DNA from: a bacterium
GTDB taxonomy: Archaea > Thermoproteota > Nitrososphaeria > Nitrososphaerales > CADDZS01
Direction: 5' to 3'
DNA: 22,522 bases
Assembly: GCA_027310845.1 (NCBI GenBank)
Contig: DAIDAB010000009.1
Coordinates: 1-22,522, forward strand
Shown here: in pieces, positions 6,709 to 14,188 of the stretch
How the letters are laid out: each line of letters opens with the position of its first letter
Position numbering within the stretch: position 1 is the first letter of the stretch
Program-made: the position numbers and the translations under genes
Notes under the pieces: model-generated
Database searches by the model: none
What the model was told of the DNA's origin: nothing
What the model saw: only the letters and a program-made list of their open reading frames with translations

Positions 6709-8667
6709 GTGCAAGCCAAGAAAACTGCGCCTTATGGAACGTGGAAATCTCCTATCTCCGCAGAACTTATCGCATCTTCATCGAATTACATCTTTGAGAC
6801 CTCCCTCGATGAAAACGGCGAAGTGTTCTGGCTTGAGCGAAGGGCCAAAGAGCAGGGCCACTATGTAATCATGCGTCTGGGAAGAGATAGACGTGCAATA
6901 GATGTGATCCCAACGCGTTTCAACGCACGCACTCGCGTGCACGAATACGGCGGCGGGTCATACACAGTTTTCGGGAATGCGGCTTACTTTTCAAATTTCA
7001 CCGATCAGAGGCTATACCGACAAGACATCTCTGATACAGAGATCGACCAACCGCGTCAAATCACACACCAATCTGAAGTATTTTATGCAGACCTCTTGGT
7101 TGACAAATCGCGCAAAAGGATCATTTGCGTTCGCGAAGACCATACAGTCAAAGGACGAGAAGCGAAAAACACGATCGCAAGTGTTGATTTGGAGGGAAAA
7201 TCAGAGGAGCAGATTCTCGTCTCAGGGAATGATTTTTACTCCTCTCCAAAGTTGAGCCCGGATGAAAAAAAGCTCGCTTGGTTGACGTGGAACCATCCAA
7301 GTATGCCATTTTTCGGAACAGAACTCTGGGTCGGAGATGTCCTGAAAGATGGAACAATAGGGCAAAAGCAGAAGATTGCTGGTGGGTTCGACGAATCAAT
7401 TTCTGAGCCGACGTGGTCTCCAAATGGAATAATCCACTTTGTGTCTGATCGGTCAGGATGGTGGAACCTTTACCGCTTTCTGGACGGGAAGATCGACAAT
7501 CTACATGAAATGAATGCAGAGTTTACGCGTCCGCAATGGGTTTTTGGGATGTCTTCCTATGCATTTGCTTCGGAAGAACAGATCGTTTGTACATACACGC
7601 AAGATGGAACGTGGCATCTTGCAACCCTTGATACGAAGATGGGCACTTTGCGGGAAATCAAAACTCCCTACTCCGAGTTCCAATATCTGAAAGCAAATCA
7701 CAAGTTTACACTGTTGGTTGCAGGGTCTCCAAGCCTGCAATCCTCCGTTGTTCGCTTTGACCTAGACACCAAGAATTTCGCACTCCTCTATCCTACAACA
7801 GGAACTCAGTCAATTCCAAGTGGATGTGTTTCCCTGCCTGAAGCGGTCGACTTTCCCACCACTAACGGATTGACCTCGCATGGGATCTTCTATGCGCCGA
7901 AGAATGAAGAGTATGAATCCCCAAAGAATGAGCAGCCGCCACTGATGGTGATAAGCCATGGAGGACCGACAAGCGCAACAAGAACCACTCTCAACCCCGA
8001 GATTCAGTACTGGACATCAAGAGGCTTTGCAGTACTGGATGTGAACTATGGAGGCAGCACCGGATACGGGAGGGAATACAGAATGCGCCTTAACGGACAA
8101 TGGGGTGTTGTTGATGTTGATGATTGCGCCAACGGCGCGCTGTTCCTTGCCAGCAGTGGCAGAGTCGACGAAAAGAGGCTAATCATAAGGGGTGGGAGTG
8201 CCGGTGGGTACACGACGCTCTGTGCACTAGCATTCCGAAAGACGTTCAAGGCTGGTGCCAGCTATTTTGGAGTGAGTGACATCGAGCTCTTAGCGCGTGA
8301 CACACACAAGTTCGAATCAAGATATTTCGTAAGTTTGATAGGCCCCTACCCGGAGAAAAAGGAGCTCTACCGAGAACGCTCGCCGATCAATTATGCTAAA
8401 GATATTTCTGCTCCGGTGATTTTCTTTCAGGGACTAGAGGACAAAGTAGTTCCGCCAAATCAGGCGGAGCTGATGTTTGATGCAGTGAGGAAAAAGGGCA
8501 TCCCCACTGCGTATCTCACATTCGAGGGAGAACAGCACGGGTTCCGTCAGGCAAAGAACATCAAACGCGCAAATGAGTCAGAACTCTACTTTTACTCTAA
8601 AGTATTCGGATTCGAACTGGCTGATCAGATAGAGCCTGTTAAGATTGAAAACATCCAACTGAGATAG
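6709..8667 (+). CDS. S9 family serine peptidase (acylaminoacyl-peptidase / dipeptidyl-peptidase-like)
   Basis: This 652-residue cytosolic enzyme has an N-terminal beta-propeller (about residues 40-390; repeats such as SPDEKKLAWLTW and EPTWSPNGIIHFVSDRSGWW) and a C-terminal alpha/beta-hydrolase domain. The catalytic triad is complete: Ser497 in GGSAGGY, Asp578 in GLEDKVVPP and His610 in EGEQHGF. The oxyanion region SHGGPTS is also present. Family members remove N-terminal acylated residues or dipeptides from short peptides that the propeller admits. An in-frame TAA at 6703 forces the start to the GTG at 6709. The upstream gap 6498-6708 carries the promoter and the inverted repeat. The exact specificity is not readable. 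Confidence 0.93.
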   Translation: MQAKKTAPYGTWKSPISAELIASSSNYIFETSLDENGEVFWLERRAKEQGHYVIMRLGRDRRAIDVIPTRFNARTRVHEYGGGSYTVFGNAAYFSNFTDQRLYRQDISDTEIDQPRQITHQSEVFYADLLVDKSRKRIICVREDHTVKGREAKNTIASVDLEGKSEEQILVSGNDFYSSPKLSPDEKKLAWLTWNHPSMPFFGTELWVGDVLKDGTIGQKQKIAGGFDESISEPTWSPNGIIHFVSDRSGWWNLYRFLDGKIDNLHEMNAEFTRPQWVFGMSSYAFASEEQIVCTYTQDGTWHLATLDTKMGTLREIKTPYSEFQYLKANHKFTLLVAGSPSLQSSVVRFDLDTKNFALLYPTTGTQSIPSGCVSLPEAVDFPTTNGLTSHGIFYAPKNEEYESPKNEQPPLMVISHGGPTSATRTTLNPEIQYWTSRGFAVLDVNYGGSTGYGREYRMRLNGQWGVVDVDDCANGALFLASSGRVDEKRLIIRGGSAGGYTTLCALAFRKTFKAGASYFGVSDIELLARDTHKFESRYFVSLIGPYPEKKELYRERSPINYAKDISAPVIFFQGLEDKVVPPNQAELMFDAVRKKGIPTAYLTFEGEQHGFRQAKNIKRANESELYFYSKVFGFELADQIEPVKIENIQLR

Positions 8668-8783
8668 TTCGAAACTGCCTCTGGCTTTTCGCTTAAGGGT
8701 ACACACACATTAGCATTGTCGAGTCATACCGCTTACGACATGTTATTTAGGTGGCCTCAAGAACCTGAGTTTCGATACGCTGT

Positions 8784-9635
8784 ATGCCAGGTGGAAAATC
8801 CTTGATAGGGGCCTTTGTTCAAACGCGCCCAAAATTCGGTCATAATGAGGAGAACATTGAGCAGGCGATAAGAGTTGCTTCAAAAGTGAAGGCAGATCTT
8901 TACGTACTCCCTGAGCTTTGCAACACCGGATATGCGTTTACTTCAACTGAAGAGGCGCAGAACCTCTCAGAATCTTATCGCTCAGGCAAATCCGTCGAAG
9001 CTCTGTCTGCGTTCACGGAGAAGCGCAACTGTGCACTGGTCGCGGGCTTGGCAGAAAATGACAACGGCAAGGTCTACAATTCCTCAATCGTGATTGAGCG
9101 GGGCAAGATCATTGGCTCTTATCGCAAGACTCACTTGTTCTACAGGGAGAAACTCTGGTTTTCCCCTGGAGACACAGGTTTTCGGGTCTTTGATCTTGAG
9201 AACTCGGGTTGCAGAATAGGGCCACTAATTTGCTTTGATTGGTTTTTCCCAGAAGCGGCAAGAGAGGTCGCGATAAAGGGTGCGGACATTATCTGCCACC
9301 CATCGAATCTAGTTCTTCCAGGAAAGGCGCAGCAAGGAATGTTGACGAGGGCATTTGAAAACCACGTGTTCGTAATCACTGCAAACAGAGTGGGAATCGA
9401 AAATCGAGGACCTAAAGACAAGTTCAAGTTCACCGGGAGGAGTCAGATAGTCTCGCCAACAATGCAGAAGCTTGCTTCAGCGAAATCAAACGAATCGATT
9501 GCCAAGTCAGTAAAGCTTGATCTGGAGCTTGCAAGAAACAAGGAGGTGACCTCGATGAATGGAGTGTTTTCAGACAGACGAGTCGAATTCTACACGGAGC
9601 AATACAAAAGCGAAACTCCACAGATTTTGCAATAA
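8784..9635 (+). CDS. nitrilase superfamily carbon-nitrogen hydrolase
   Basis: This 283-residue protein carries the full nitrilase triad: Glu44 in LPELCNTGY, Lys115 in YRKTHLF and Cys150 in LICFDWFFPE. Asn and His after the active site (CHPSNLVLP, residues 172-180) and RAFENHVFVITANR are also family marks. Such enzymes hydrolyse amides or carbamoyl groups; N-carbamoyl-putrescine or beta-ureidopropionate-type substrates are the nearest guesses, but substrate is not fixed by these motifs. ATG at 8784 gives the usual N-terminus; a TATA-like TTATTTAG lies about 35 nt upstream. Its stop is only 8 bp from the 3' end of the convergent tRNA-Tyr gene. Confidence 0.9.
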   Translation: MPGGKSLIGAFVQTRPKFGHNEENIEQAIRVASKVKADLYVLPELCNTGYAFTSTEEAQNLSESYRSGKSVEALSAFTEKRNCALVAGLAENDNGKVYNSSIVIERGKIIGSYRKTHLFYREKLWFSPGDTGFRVFDLENSGCRIGPLICFDWFFPEAAREVAIKGADIICHPSNLVLPGKAQQGMLTRAFENHVFVITANRVGIENRGPKDKFKFTGRSQIVSPTMQKLASAKSNESIAKSVKLDLELARNKEVTSMNGVFSDRRVEFYTEQYKSETPQILQ

Positions 9636-9657
9636 GAAAGCGGTCCCGCGGGTCGGA

Positions 9658-9678
9658 CTTTCAAGCGAAACATCGCCA
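9658..9678 (-). other. tRNA-Tyr intron 3 (21 nt, T-loop position 59/60)
   Basis: A textbook bulge-helix-bulge: outer helix GTCGG/CCGAC (the T-stem), four-bp central helix TTCA (9684-9681) with TGAA (9663-9660), bulges AT|T and AG|T, inner helix GGCGA/TCGCT with loop TGTT. Excision leaves a normal seven-nt T-loop, TTCAATT. Without this intron the T-loop would be 28 nt. Confidence 0.85.
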
Positions 9679-9700
9679 ATTGAACCGACGACACTCCGGT

Positions 9701-9756
9701 TTCTGTAAGCCTAGTAAGCCGAACGGGATCAGCGCCATTTTAGTGGAGCCAGATCA
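9701..9756 (-). other. tRNA-Tyr intron 2 (56 nt, canonical position 37/38)
   Basis: The central helix is CTGT (9762-9759) with ACAG (9706-9703), and the three-nt bulges are AG|T and AA|A. The outer helix is TCCGG/CCGGA, which exists only when intron 1 is gone, because G31 lies on the far side of intron 1. The 3' part has a short direct repeat, GGCTTAC-TA-GGCTTAC. Position 37/38 is the standard archaeal intron site. Confidence 0.8.
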
Positions 9757-9763
9757 CTACAGC

Positions 9764-9810
9764 ATCTCCCCCTGACTCAACTCGCTTCCTGCGAAGCGCG
9801 AGCCACAGGT
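9764..9810 (-). other. tRNA-Tyr intron 1 (47 nt, position 30/31, non-canonical site)
   Basis: The bulge-helix-bulge reads: central helix CTTC (9816-9813) with GGAG (9769-9766), containing one G-U pair; bulges CG|A (9812-9810) and AT|G (9765-9763); inner helix CCTG (9809-9806) with CAGG (9774-9771), with one extra G at 9770. The intron body also holds a hairpin (CTCGC/GCGAG). Removal supplies G31, which pairs with C39. Boundaries are set by folding, not by experiment. Confidence 0.72.
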
Positions 9811-9867
9811 CGGAAGCTCTACCAGGCTGAGCTACCGCGGGGCCGAACATTCAACCTCTTTCAGCGC

Positions 9868-9876
9868 ATAAATAAC
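9868..9876 (-). promoter_or_regulatory. TATA box of tRNA-Tyr
   Basis: The minus strand reads GTTATTTAT, centred about 30 nt upstream of tRNA nucleotide 1 (9841). Archaeal TATA boxes sit about 26 nt before the start site, which puts transcription start near 9845, a few bases ahead of the tRNA. Confidence 0.6.
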
Positions 9877-10125
9877 TATCGCGGCCTGTGAGGGGAGAAA
9901 ATCACTTGCTGGGGTTTCCGGTGTGAAAATACTCTGGAGCTTGGGGGTGATGAGGATACGATTTCAGTTGGATACACTCGCTCGATCTCGTTTCGCGCAT
10001 TAAATTGGACTGAATTTTTTGAAATGAATTTCGGACTAAATCTATCTTGAATAAGAGATAATTTTCCATTCCACTCAGATTTCGAGAGAAAGAGAGTTGA
10101 ATCATAATCCTTAAAGTGTGAGTGT

Positions 10126-10734
10126 TTGTCGAACTCCGACGAATTGAGCCCGCTGGGAATCACGCTCGCCGGACAAGTCGGGATGAACATCACTTTTCTG
10201 GCGATACTTCTTGCAATGGCTGTTGCAATCACGGTCATTGGAGTTGGCGCAGTTATCTGGTCGACCAGACATCCTGAAGATACCGATTCACACGGACTCG
10301 CAAAATACGAGAGACACTGGACTTTAATTATCATCGTGATCTTCATCACGTTTAGCATTTCAACCATACCATTCATTCCCTATCCTTATGCGCACTCGAA
10401 TGTCAAACCCAACATGATTGTTCATGTTCAGGCCCATCAATTCGCTTGGTGCCTTACGAATTCTTCCTACTGGGGCACAAACTGTGCCTCGCAATATCAA
10501 ATTCCGGCAGGATCCACAGTTGAGTTCCAAACTAACAGCTCAGACACGACACACGGATTCGGTGTGTATGATCCATCTGGTGCAATAATCTTCCAAGTGC
10601 AGGTAATGCCGGGATTTATCAACAATATCACCTACACTTTCAGCACTCCTGGAATCTACTACATTCGCTGCCTTGAGTTCTGTGGTTACGGTCACTACGC
10701 AATGTACACCTCGTTCAATGTGACTTCGACATAA
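10126..10734 (+). CDS. coxB: terminal oxidase subunit II (CuA)
   Basis: This 202-residue protein has two membrane helices (about 19-45 and 65-86) and a C-terminal extracytoplasmic cupredoxin domain. The binuclear CuA ligands are present: His143 in THGFGV, then Cys182, Glu184, Cys186, His190 and Met193 in CLEFCGYGHYAM. It accepts electrons from a donor protein and passes them to haem in subunit I. The start is TTG at 10126; no ATG or GTG precedes it in frame within the AT-rich leader. It is followed 19 bp later by subunit I and then by a cupredoxin gene, forming an oxidase operon. Two helices is one more than the single anchor typical of bacterial ba3 subunit II. Confidence 0.93.
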   Translation: MSNSDELSPLGITLAGQVGMNITFLAILLAMAVAITVIGVGAVIWSTRHPEDTDSHGLAKYERHWTLIIIVIFITFSISTIPFIPYPYAHSNVKPNMIVHVQAHQFAWCLTNSSYWGTNCASQYQIPAGSTVEFQTNSSDTTHGFGVYDPSGAIIFQVQVMPGFINNITYTFSTPGIYYIRCLEFCGYGHYAMYTSFNVTST

Positions 10735-10753
10735 TATGGTTAGAAGGTAGAAC

Positions 10754-12529
10754 ATGAGCCTCATAGAGACAAAGACTACGCCCGAGATCGAAAATCCTCT
10801 CACTCCATACACCAGCAAATGGGTGAGAAGGTTACTCTACATGTCATTCCTCAATTTCATCATCGCGGGAACTCTAGCACTATTCATGAGAACCGATCAA
10901 GCTGGTGCCTCCCAGACCATTGGATCGCTCGGAACGCCAGAGGTGTTCGGGCAGCTCCTTACGGCACACGGGCTAGGAATGTTCGTGGGATGGCAATTCC
11001 CATTCTCCTACGGACTTTGCATGTACGTTTTCCCAAAATACATGCACAGAAAGATCTACAACGAAAAACTGCTTCCGGTGATCTTCTTCCTCTTCGGCAT
11101 CGGATTCTATCTTGTGTGGATCTCAATTCTATTTGGATTCGGTCCGGGATGGTATTTTCTCTTCCCACTTCCTTTCTACCCGGGGCCTGTAAACCCTCCT
11201 TGGGGCATGACCCAGGCGCTGACCTTCTTCAGCGGCATGATAATAACAAACGCTTCGCTTATGGTCTTTGCTTACAATGTGTTTGGTACAGCGTTCTCGA
11301 GCAAGTACAAGGATGATTACACTCTTGCTCCGGGAAAACTGCATTCGCTTTCAGCAAAGTTCGCTGCATCGATCGGTTTCGATGCCTACATGCCGAAAGC
11401 TGTTAGGACAAGGATTGTGGCGTACCCAGCCGCGGTGATTGCAGCTCTTGTCACGACCATCGACATGATGGTGTCAGCGCCGCCATTCCTCACCCTCCTA
11501 GCCGATGGTGCTTGGACTTCCCTAAACAACCCAGGCTTTCTGAACAACCTCGTAGCAAAGAATTTTCTATGGATAAACTACCACCCAATAGTCTACTTCG
11601 CCTTCTTTCCCCTTATCGGAATGTATTACACTCTCATTCCAATTTTCGCAAAGAAAAACTTCTCAAGCCAAAGGTGGGTCAGGGCTCCTTGGCCGATTCT
11701 GCTAATCACGGGTGTTGGAGTCTACTCGCACCATCTCTTCATGGATACTTCGCAGCCCTTCGCCTTGCAAATAATGTCGCAGAACATGTCGATGGCGATA
11801 GGCATCGCGTCTGGGATTTCGGTGTTCACCTTGTTTGCTCTCATTTGGAGGTCGAGGTACGAATGGAACCTGACTGCGCGCTTCCTTTTGGCGAGTATCC
11901 TCGGATGGATAATTGGGGGTGTTATGGGAGTGGAACAGGGGAGCATCGCTGAGGATCTTTATCTGCACAACACTTACGCGATTGTATCTCACTTTCACTT
12001 CAACGGTCTAGATGGAATCGTGCTTGCAGCGTTTGGGGTCCTTTACTGGATTCTTCCTGAAATCGCGCACAAGCAGTGGTATAGCAAGACACTATCTGAG
12101 ATACATTTCTGGGGAACTTGCATAGGAGGGTTCGGCCTCGCGTTCACTTTTGCTGCGATGGGATACCTCGGCGTGCCCAGGAGAGAGTTCCAACCAATTC
12201 AGACCGGTCTCCCATTCACAGTCACGCTGGACTACCAATTGTTCCTTACTCTCGCACTCTTCTTTGCCATAGTTGCCGCTGCGGCGCAGGTTCCATTTAT
12301 CGTGAATATTCTAAAGACACTAGCTGGTCCAACTATCAAATCAGAAGCGACCACAATAGAACCGCCATTGGTCACTATTCCGACACTCACACCAATTACG
12401 AGAGAAACATTGACTTTAGGAACTCTACCAGTTCAGGGGGAAGGCAAAATGGGAGTAGAACCTAAATCCCTCGAACCTGCAAGAATTGGTGCGGAGAGTT
12501 TCCGATCTGCGAATATAAAGGAGGCATGA
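10754..12529 (+). CDS. coxA: terminal oxidase subunit I, B-type (ba3-like) haem-copper oxidase
   Basis: This 591-residue polytopic protein has every redox ligand of the family: His72 (AHGLGM) and His415 for the low-spin haem; His413 (VSHFHF) for the high-spin haem; and His277, His326 and His327 for CuB. Tyr281 is placed for the His-Tyr crosslink. The helix-VI motif reads HPIVYF instead of HPEVY, which is the B-type (ba3) version. The enzyme reduces O2 to water and conserves energy as a proton gradient. After about residue 520 comes an unusual Thr/Pro-rich tail of some 70 residues with no membrane segment. AAGGAGG within its last codons serves the next gene. Confidence 0.95.
   Translation: MSLIETKTTPEIENPLTPYTSKWVRRLLYMSFLNFIIAGTLALFMRTDQAGASQTIGSLGTPEVFGQLLTAHGLGMFVGWQFPFSYGLCMYVFPKYMHRKIYNEKLLPVIFFLFGIGFYLVWISILFGFGPGWYFLFPLPFYPGPVNPPWGMTQALTFFSGMIITNASLMVFAYNVFGTAFSSKYKDDYTLAPGKLHSLSAKFAASIGFDAYMPKAVRTRIVAYPAAVIAALVTTIDMMVSAPPFLTLLADGAWTSLNNPGFLNNLVAKNFLWINYHPIVYFAFFPLIGMYYTLIPIFAKKNFSSQRWVRAPWPILLITGVGVYSHHLFMDTSQPFALQIMSQNMSMAIGIASGISVFTLFALIWRSRYEWNLTARFLLASILGWIIGGVMGVEQGSIAEDLYLHNTYAIVSHFHFNGLDGIVLAAFGVLYWILPEIAHKQWYSKTLSEIHFWGTCIGGFGLAFTFAAMGYLGVPRREFQPIQTGLPFTVTLDYQLFLTLALFFAIVAAAAQVPFIVNILKTLAGPTIKSEATTIEPPLVTIPTLTPITRETLTLGTLPVQGEGKMGVEPKSLEPARIGAESFRSANIKEA
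12518..12524 (+). promoter_or_regulatory. Shine-Dalgarno AAGGAGG that fixes a TTG start
   Basis: A perfect AAGGAGG lies inside the 3' end of the subunit I gene, 8 nt before TTG at 12533. It supports the TTG as the true start of the cupredoxin and implies translation from a polycistronic message. Confidence 0.7.
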
Positions 12530-12532
12530 AGT

Positions 12533-13120
12533 TTGGACAAAGACCTGTTCTACATTAGTCTAGTTTTCATATTGATTGGCGTTGGAGGGCAACTCTCGTG
12601 GTATTTCTTTGGTGTGCTTCCGCATACCCAGGCGTCCTTTCAGGAGATGCAAAACGTCTCAGGTCTTATGATGTTAATCGGATTCCTGATTCTGCCTGCA
12701 GGTCTCTTCAAGGATGGAATGCCAGCTCCTGGCACGGCAGCGAAGATATTCATTGGCGTAGTTCTCGTGTTACTAGTGGGCGTCGCGTTCACAGGAATTT
12801 TATTGATGCCACAGGCCTCTGGTCCAACTCAAAAACCAGAAACATTTGTTTCCATACCTTCTGGAGCTTCGGGTGGTAGCCTTCCAGCGTATTATGTGCC
12901 AGTGACTGTCAAGGTGGAAATAGGGGTGAACAACACAATTCAATGGACTAACAATGACAATACTGCTCACACAGTCACATCCACGTCCAATTTGTTCAAT
13001 TCGGGAGCGCTCAGTCCTGGTCAGACTTTCATTTACACTTTCAACACCCCTGGAACTTTTAGTTACTATTGCACCTTCCACAATTTCATGAAAGGCACAG
13101 TAATAGTTGTGGCAGGTTAG
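12533..13120 (+). CDS. membrane-anchored cupredoxin (plastocyanin/amicyanin-like)
   Basis: This 195-residue protein has three N-terminal membrane helices (about 5-27, 42-60 and 70-92), a flexible Gly/Ser linker (about 105-118) and a C-terminal type-1 copper domain. The ligands are His146 (NTAHTV), Cys180, His183 and Met186 (YYCTFHNFM). The C-x2-H-x2-M spacing is that of amicyanin. It is separated from the oxidase subunit I stop by 3 nt. It probably delivers electrons to the CuA subunit, replacing cytochrome c, which archaea of this type often lack; this is inference from context. Three helices is more than a plain anchor needs, so the membrane part may be an extra oxidase subunit. Confidence 0.9.
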   Translation: MDKDLFYISLVFILIGVGGQLSWYFFGVLPHTQASFQEMQNVSGLMMLIGFLILPAGLFKDGMPAPGTAAKIFIGVVLVLLVGVAFTGILLMPQASGPTQKPETFVSIPSGASGGSLPAYYVPVTVKVEIGVNNTIQWTNNDNTAHTVTSTSNLFNSGALSPGQTFIYTFNTPGTFSYYCTFHNFMKGTVIVVAG

Positions 13121-13207
13121 CTCTGGAAACTCGCAGGGCCCATCGATCTTTCAAAATAAACGCCTTCCCAAGCTAGGAACTCTTAACACGACCAACTGAT
13201 AGAAGCA

Positions 13208-14188
13208 TTGCAGGCAGAGGACAAATTGACGCGTTTCCTATTGAAGAGCGAAATTCAACTCATCATTCTGACGCTCGCCTTCCAGATGGTCTCGATGCTC
13301 ACGCTCTTGCGCGTGGCAACAGGGATAGCAACAGCCAATCCGCAGAATGTCACAGGGACGATCGCCGTTCCAACAAATTTGACACAGCCTGTGGTAGTAC
13401 CGATCTCTACGCCGCAATTCGTCAACCCTGTGGGAAACGGGTTGAGTGCATCTTTCATCTTGGCTCTTGTCTTTGTCGGAGCCAATGTGGTAGTAATCTC
13501 CCTACTCGCTATACTCTACAGGAAGAAGAAGATGCAGTGGTTCTCACTCATAGTGAGCGTGTTCCTAGTCTCTGTCGTGACAGCTCTTTACTTTTCCTTC
13601 TTGACGGGTCTCTTTTCGTATGTTCCAATCATCGCCGGGTTCGTCGCGCTTGGAATTACGCTTTACGCAGCGTTCAAGGGAGCGAGCGTGCTCGTAAGCC
13701 TGATTGCACTTTTCGTAGCTCTTGAGCTCGGGAGCGCATTCCCTGTTCTGCTTCAGGCTCCCCTCAATTGGATCATACCACTAGTCTACGCAGTGTTCGA
13801 CATTTACGCTGTGTATTATGGAAGAATGGGAAAGCTAGTGAAACAGGTAACTAAAGGAGAAGATGAAAAGAAAGACAGCGTAACGAGTGTGGATCTAACA
13901 AAGCCTCCAGGGAAGGGATTGCTCCGAGGGTGGCCAGAGTTCGGCGTCCTTTCAATCAGGCTGCGCGACATTGAAATTGGAATGGCTGACATTGCATTCT
14001 ACACGATGGTGCCAGGAATCGCGTTAGTATTGAGCAGCCTGCTTGCTTTTGCGATCGTGGCCGTGGCGGTCGACGTTGGCATGGTGCTCTCGTTCACTGT
14101 ATTCAGAAGAAGCGAAGTCGCTCCCGGGCTTCCGATTCCCATACTACTTGGACTGGGTGCGCTCTTGGCAGTGAAGCTCCTGATATAG
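13208..14188 (+). CDS. presenilin-like intramembrane aspartyl protease (A22 / DUF1119-like)
   Basis: This 326-residue protein has about nine membrane helices and a charged loop (about 208-245, KGEDEKKDSV). The presenilin/SPP motifs appear in order: Asp198 in VFDIYAVYYG (YD box), Asp261 in GMADIAFYTM (GxGD box) and PGLPIP near the C-terminus (PAL box). Both catalytic aspartates are retained, but each motif has one change (Y to F, G to A, A to G). Such proteases cut substrates within the membrane; archaeal substrates are mostly unknown. The start is TTG at 13208. The 87-bp gap after the cupredoxin has an AT-rich stretch (TTTCAAAATAAA), so it may have its own promoter. Confidence 0.82.
   Translation: MQAEDKLTRFLLKSEIQLIILTLAFQMVSMLTLLRVATGIATANPQNVTGTIAVPTNLTQPVVVPISTPQFVNPVGNGLSASFILALVFVGANVVVISLLAILYRKKKMQWFSLIVSVFLVSVVTALYFSFLTGLFSYVPIIAGFVALGITLYAAFKGASVLVSLIALFVALELGSAFPVLLQAPLNWIIPLVYAVFDIYAVYYGRMGKLVKQVTKGEDEKKDSVTSVDLTKPPGKGLLRGWPEFGVLSIRLRDIEIGMADIAFYTMVPGIALVLSSLLAFAIVAVAVDVGMVLSFTVFRRSEVAPGLPIPILLGLGALLAVKLLI

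Larger units (their letters stand above)
9644..9841 (-). tRNA. tRNA-Tyr (anticodon GTA) interrupted by three introns
   Basis: Read on the minus strand, the exons are 9841-9811, 9763-9757, 9700-9679 and 9657-9644, giving a 74-nt mature tRNA. The acceptor is CCCGCGG (9841-9835) pairing with CCGCGGG (9651-9645), followed by discriminator A (9644); C1-G72 with A73 is the archaeal tRNA-Tyr signature. The D-arm is GCTC-AGCCTGGTA-GAGC. The anticodon stem TCCG+G pairs with CCGGA around loop CTGTAGA, with anticodon GTA at 9760-9758. The variable loop is GTGTC. The T-arm is GTCGG-TTCAATT-CCGAC. All stems are fully paired only after removal of introns of 47, 56 and 21 nt. No CCA is encoded. Confidence 0.9.

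Noticed and set aside
9757..9841. Reading the tRNA with a single anticodon-loop intron, giving loop CCTGTGG and a His(GTG) or Thr(TGT) anticodon
   Set aside because: That reading leaves a mismatch at 31-39, C at position 33 or an eight-nt loop, and it conflicts with C1-G72/A73, which indicate Tyr. The three-intron model pairs every stem.
9947..10013. Possible box C/D guide RNA (GTGATGA at 9947-9953, CTGA at 10010-10013)
   Set aside because: No D'/C' pair inside and no terminal stem; the boxes are probably chance in the leader region of the oxidase operon.
9876..10376. 166-codon minus-strand ORF across the oxidase leader and subunit II start
   Set aside because: It overlaps the well-supported subunit II gene, its composition is unlike a protein, and it has no recognisable domain.
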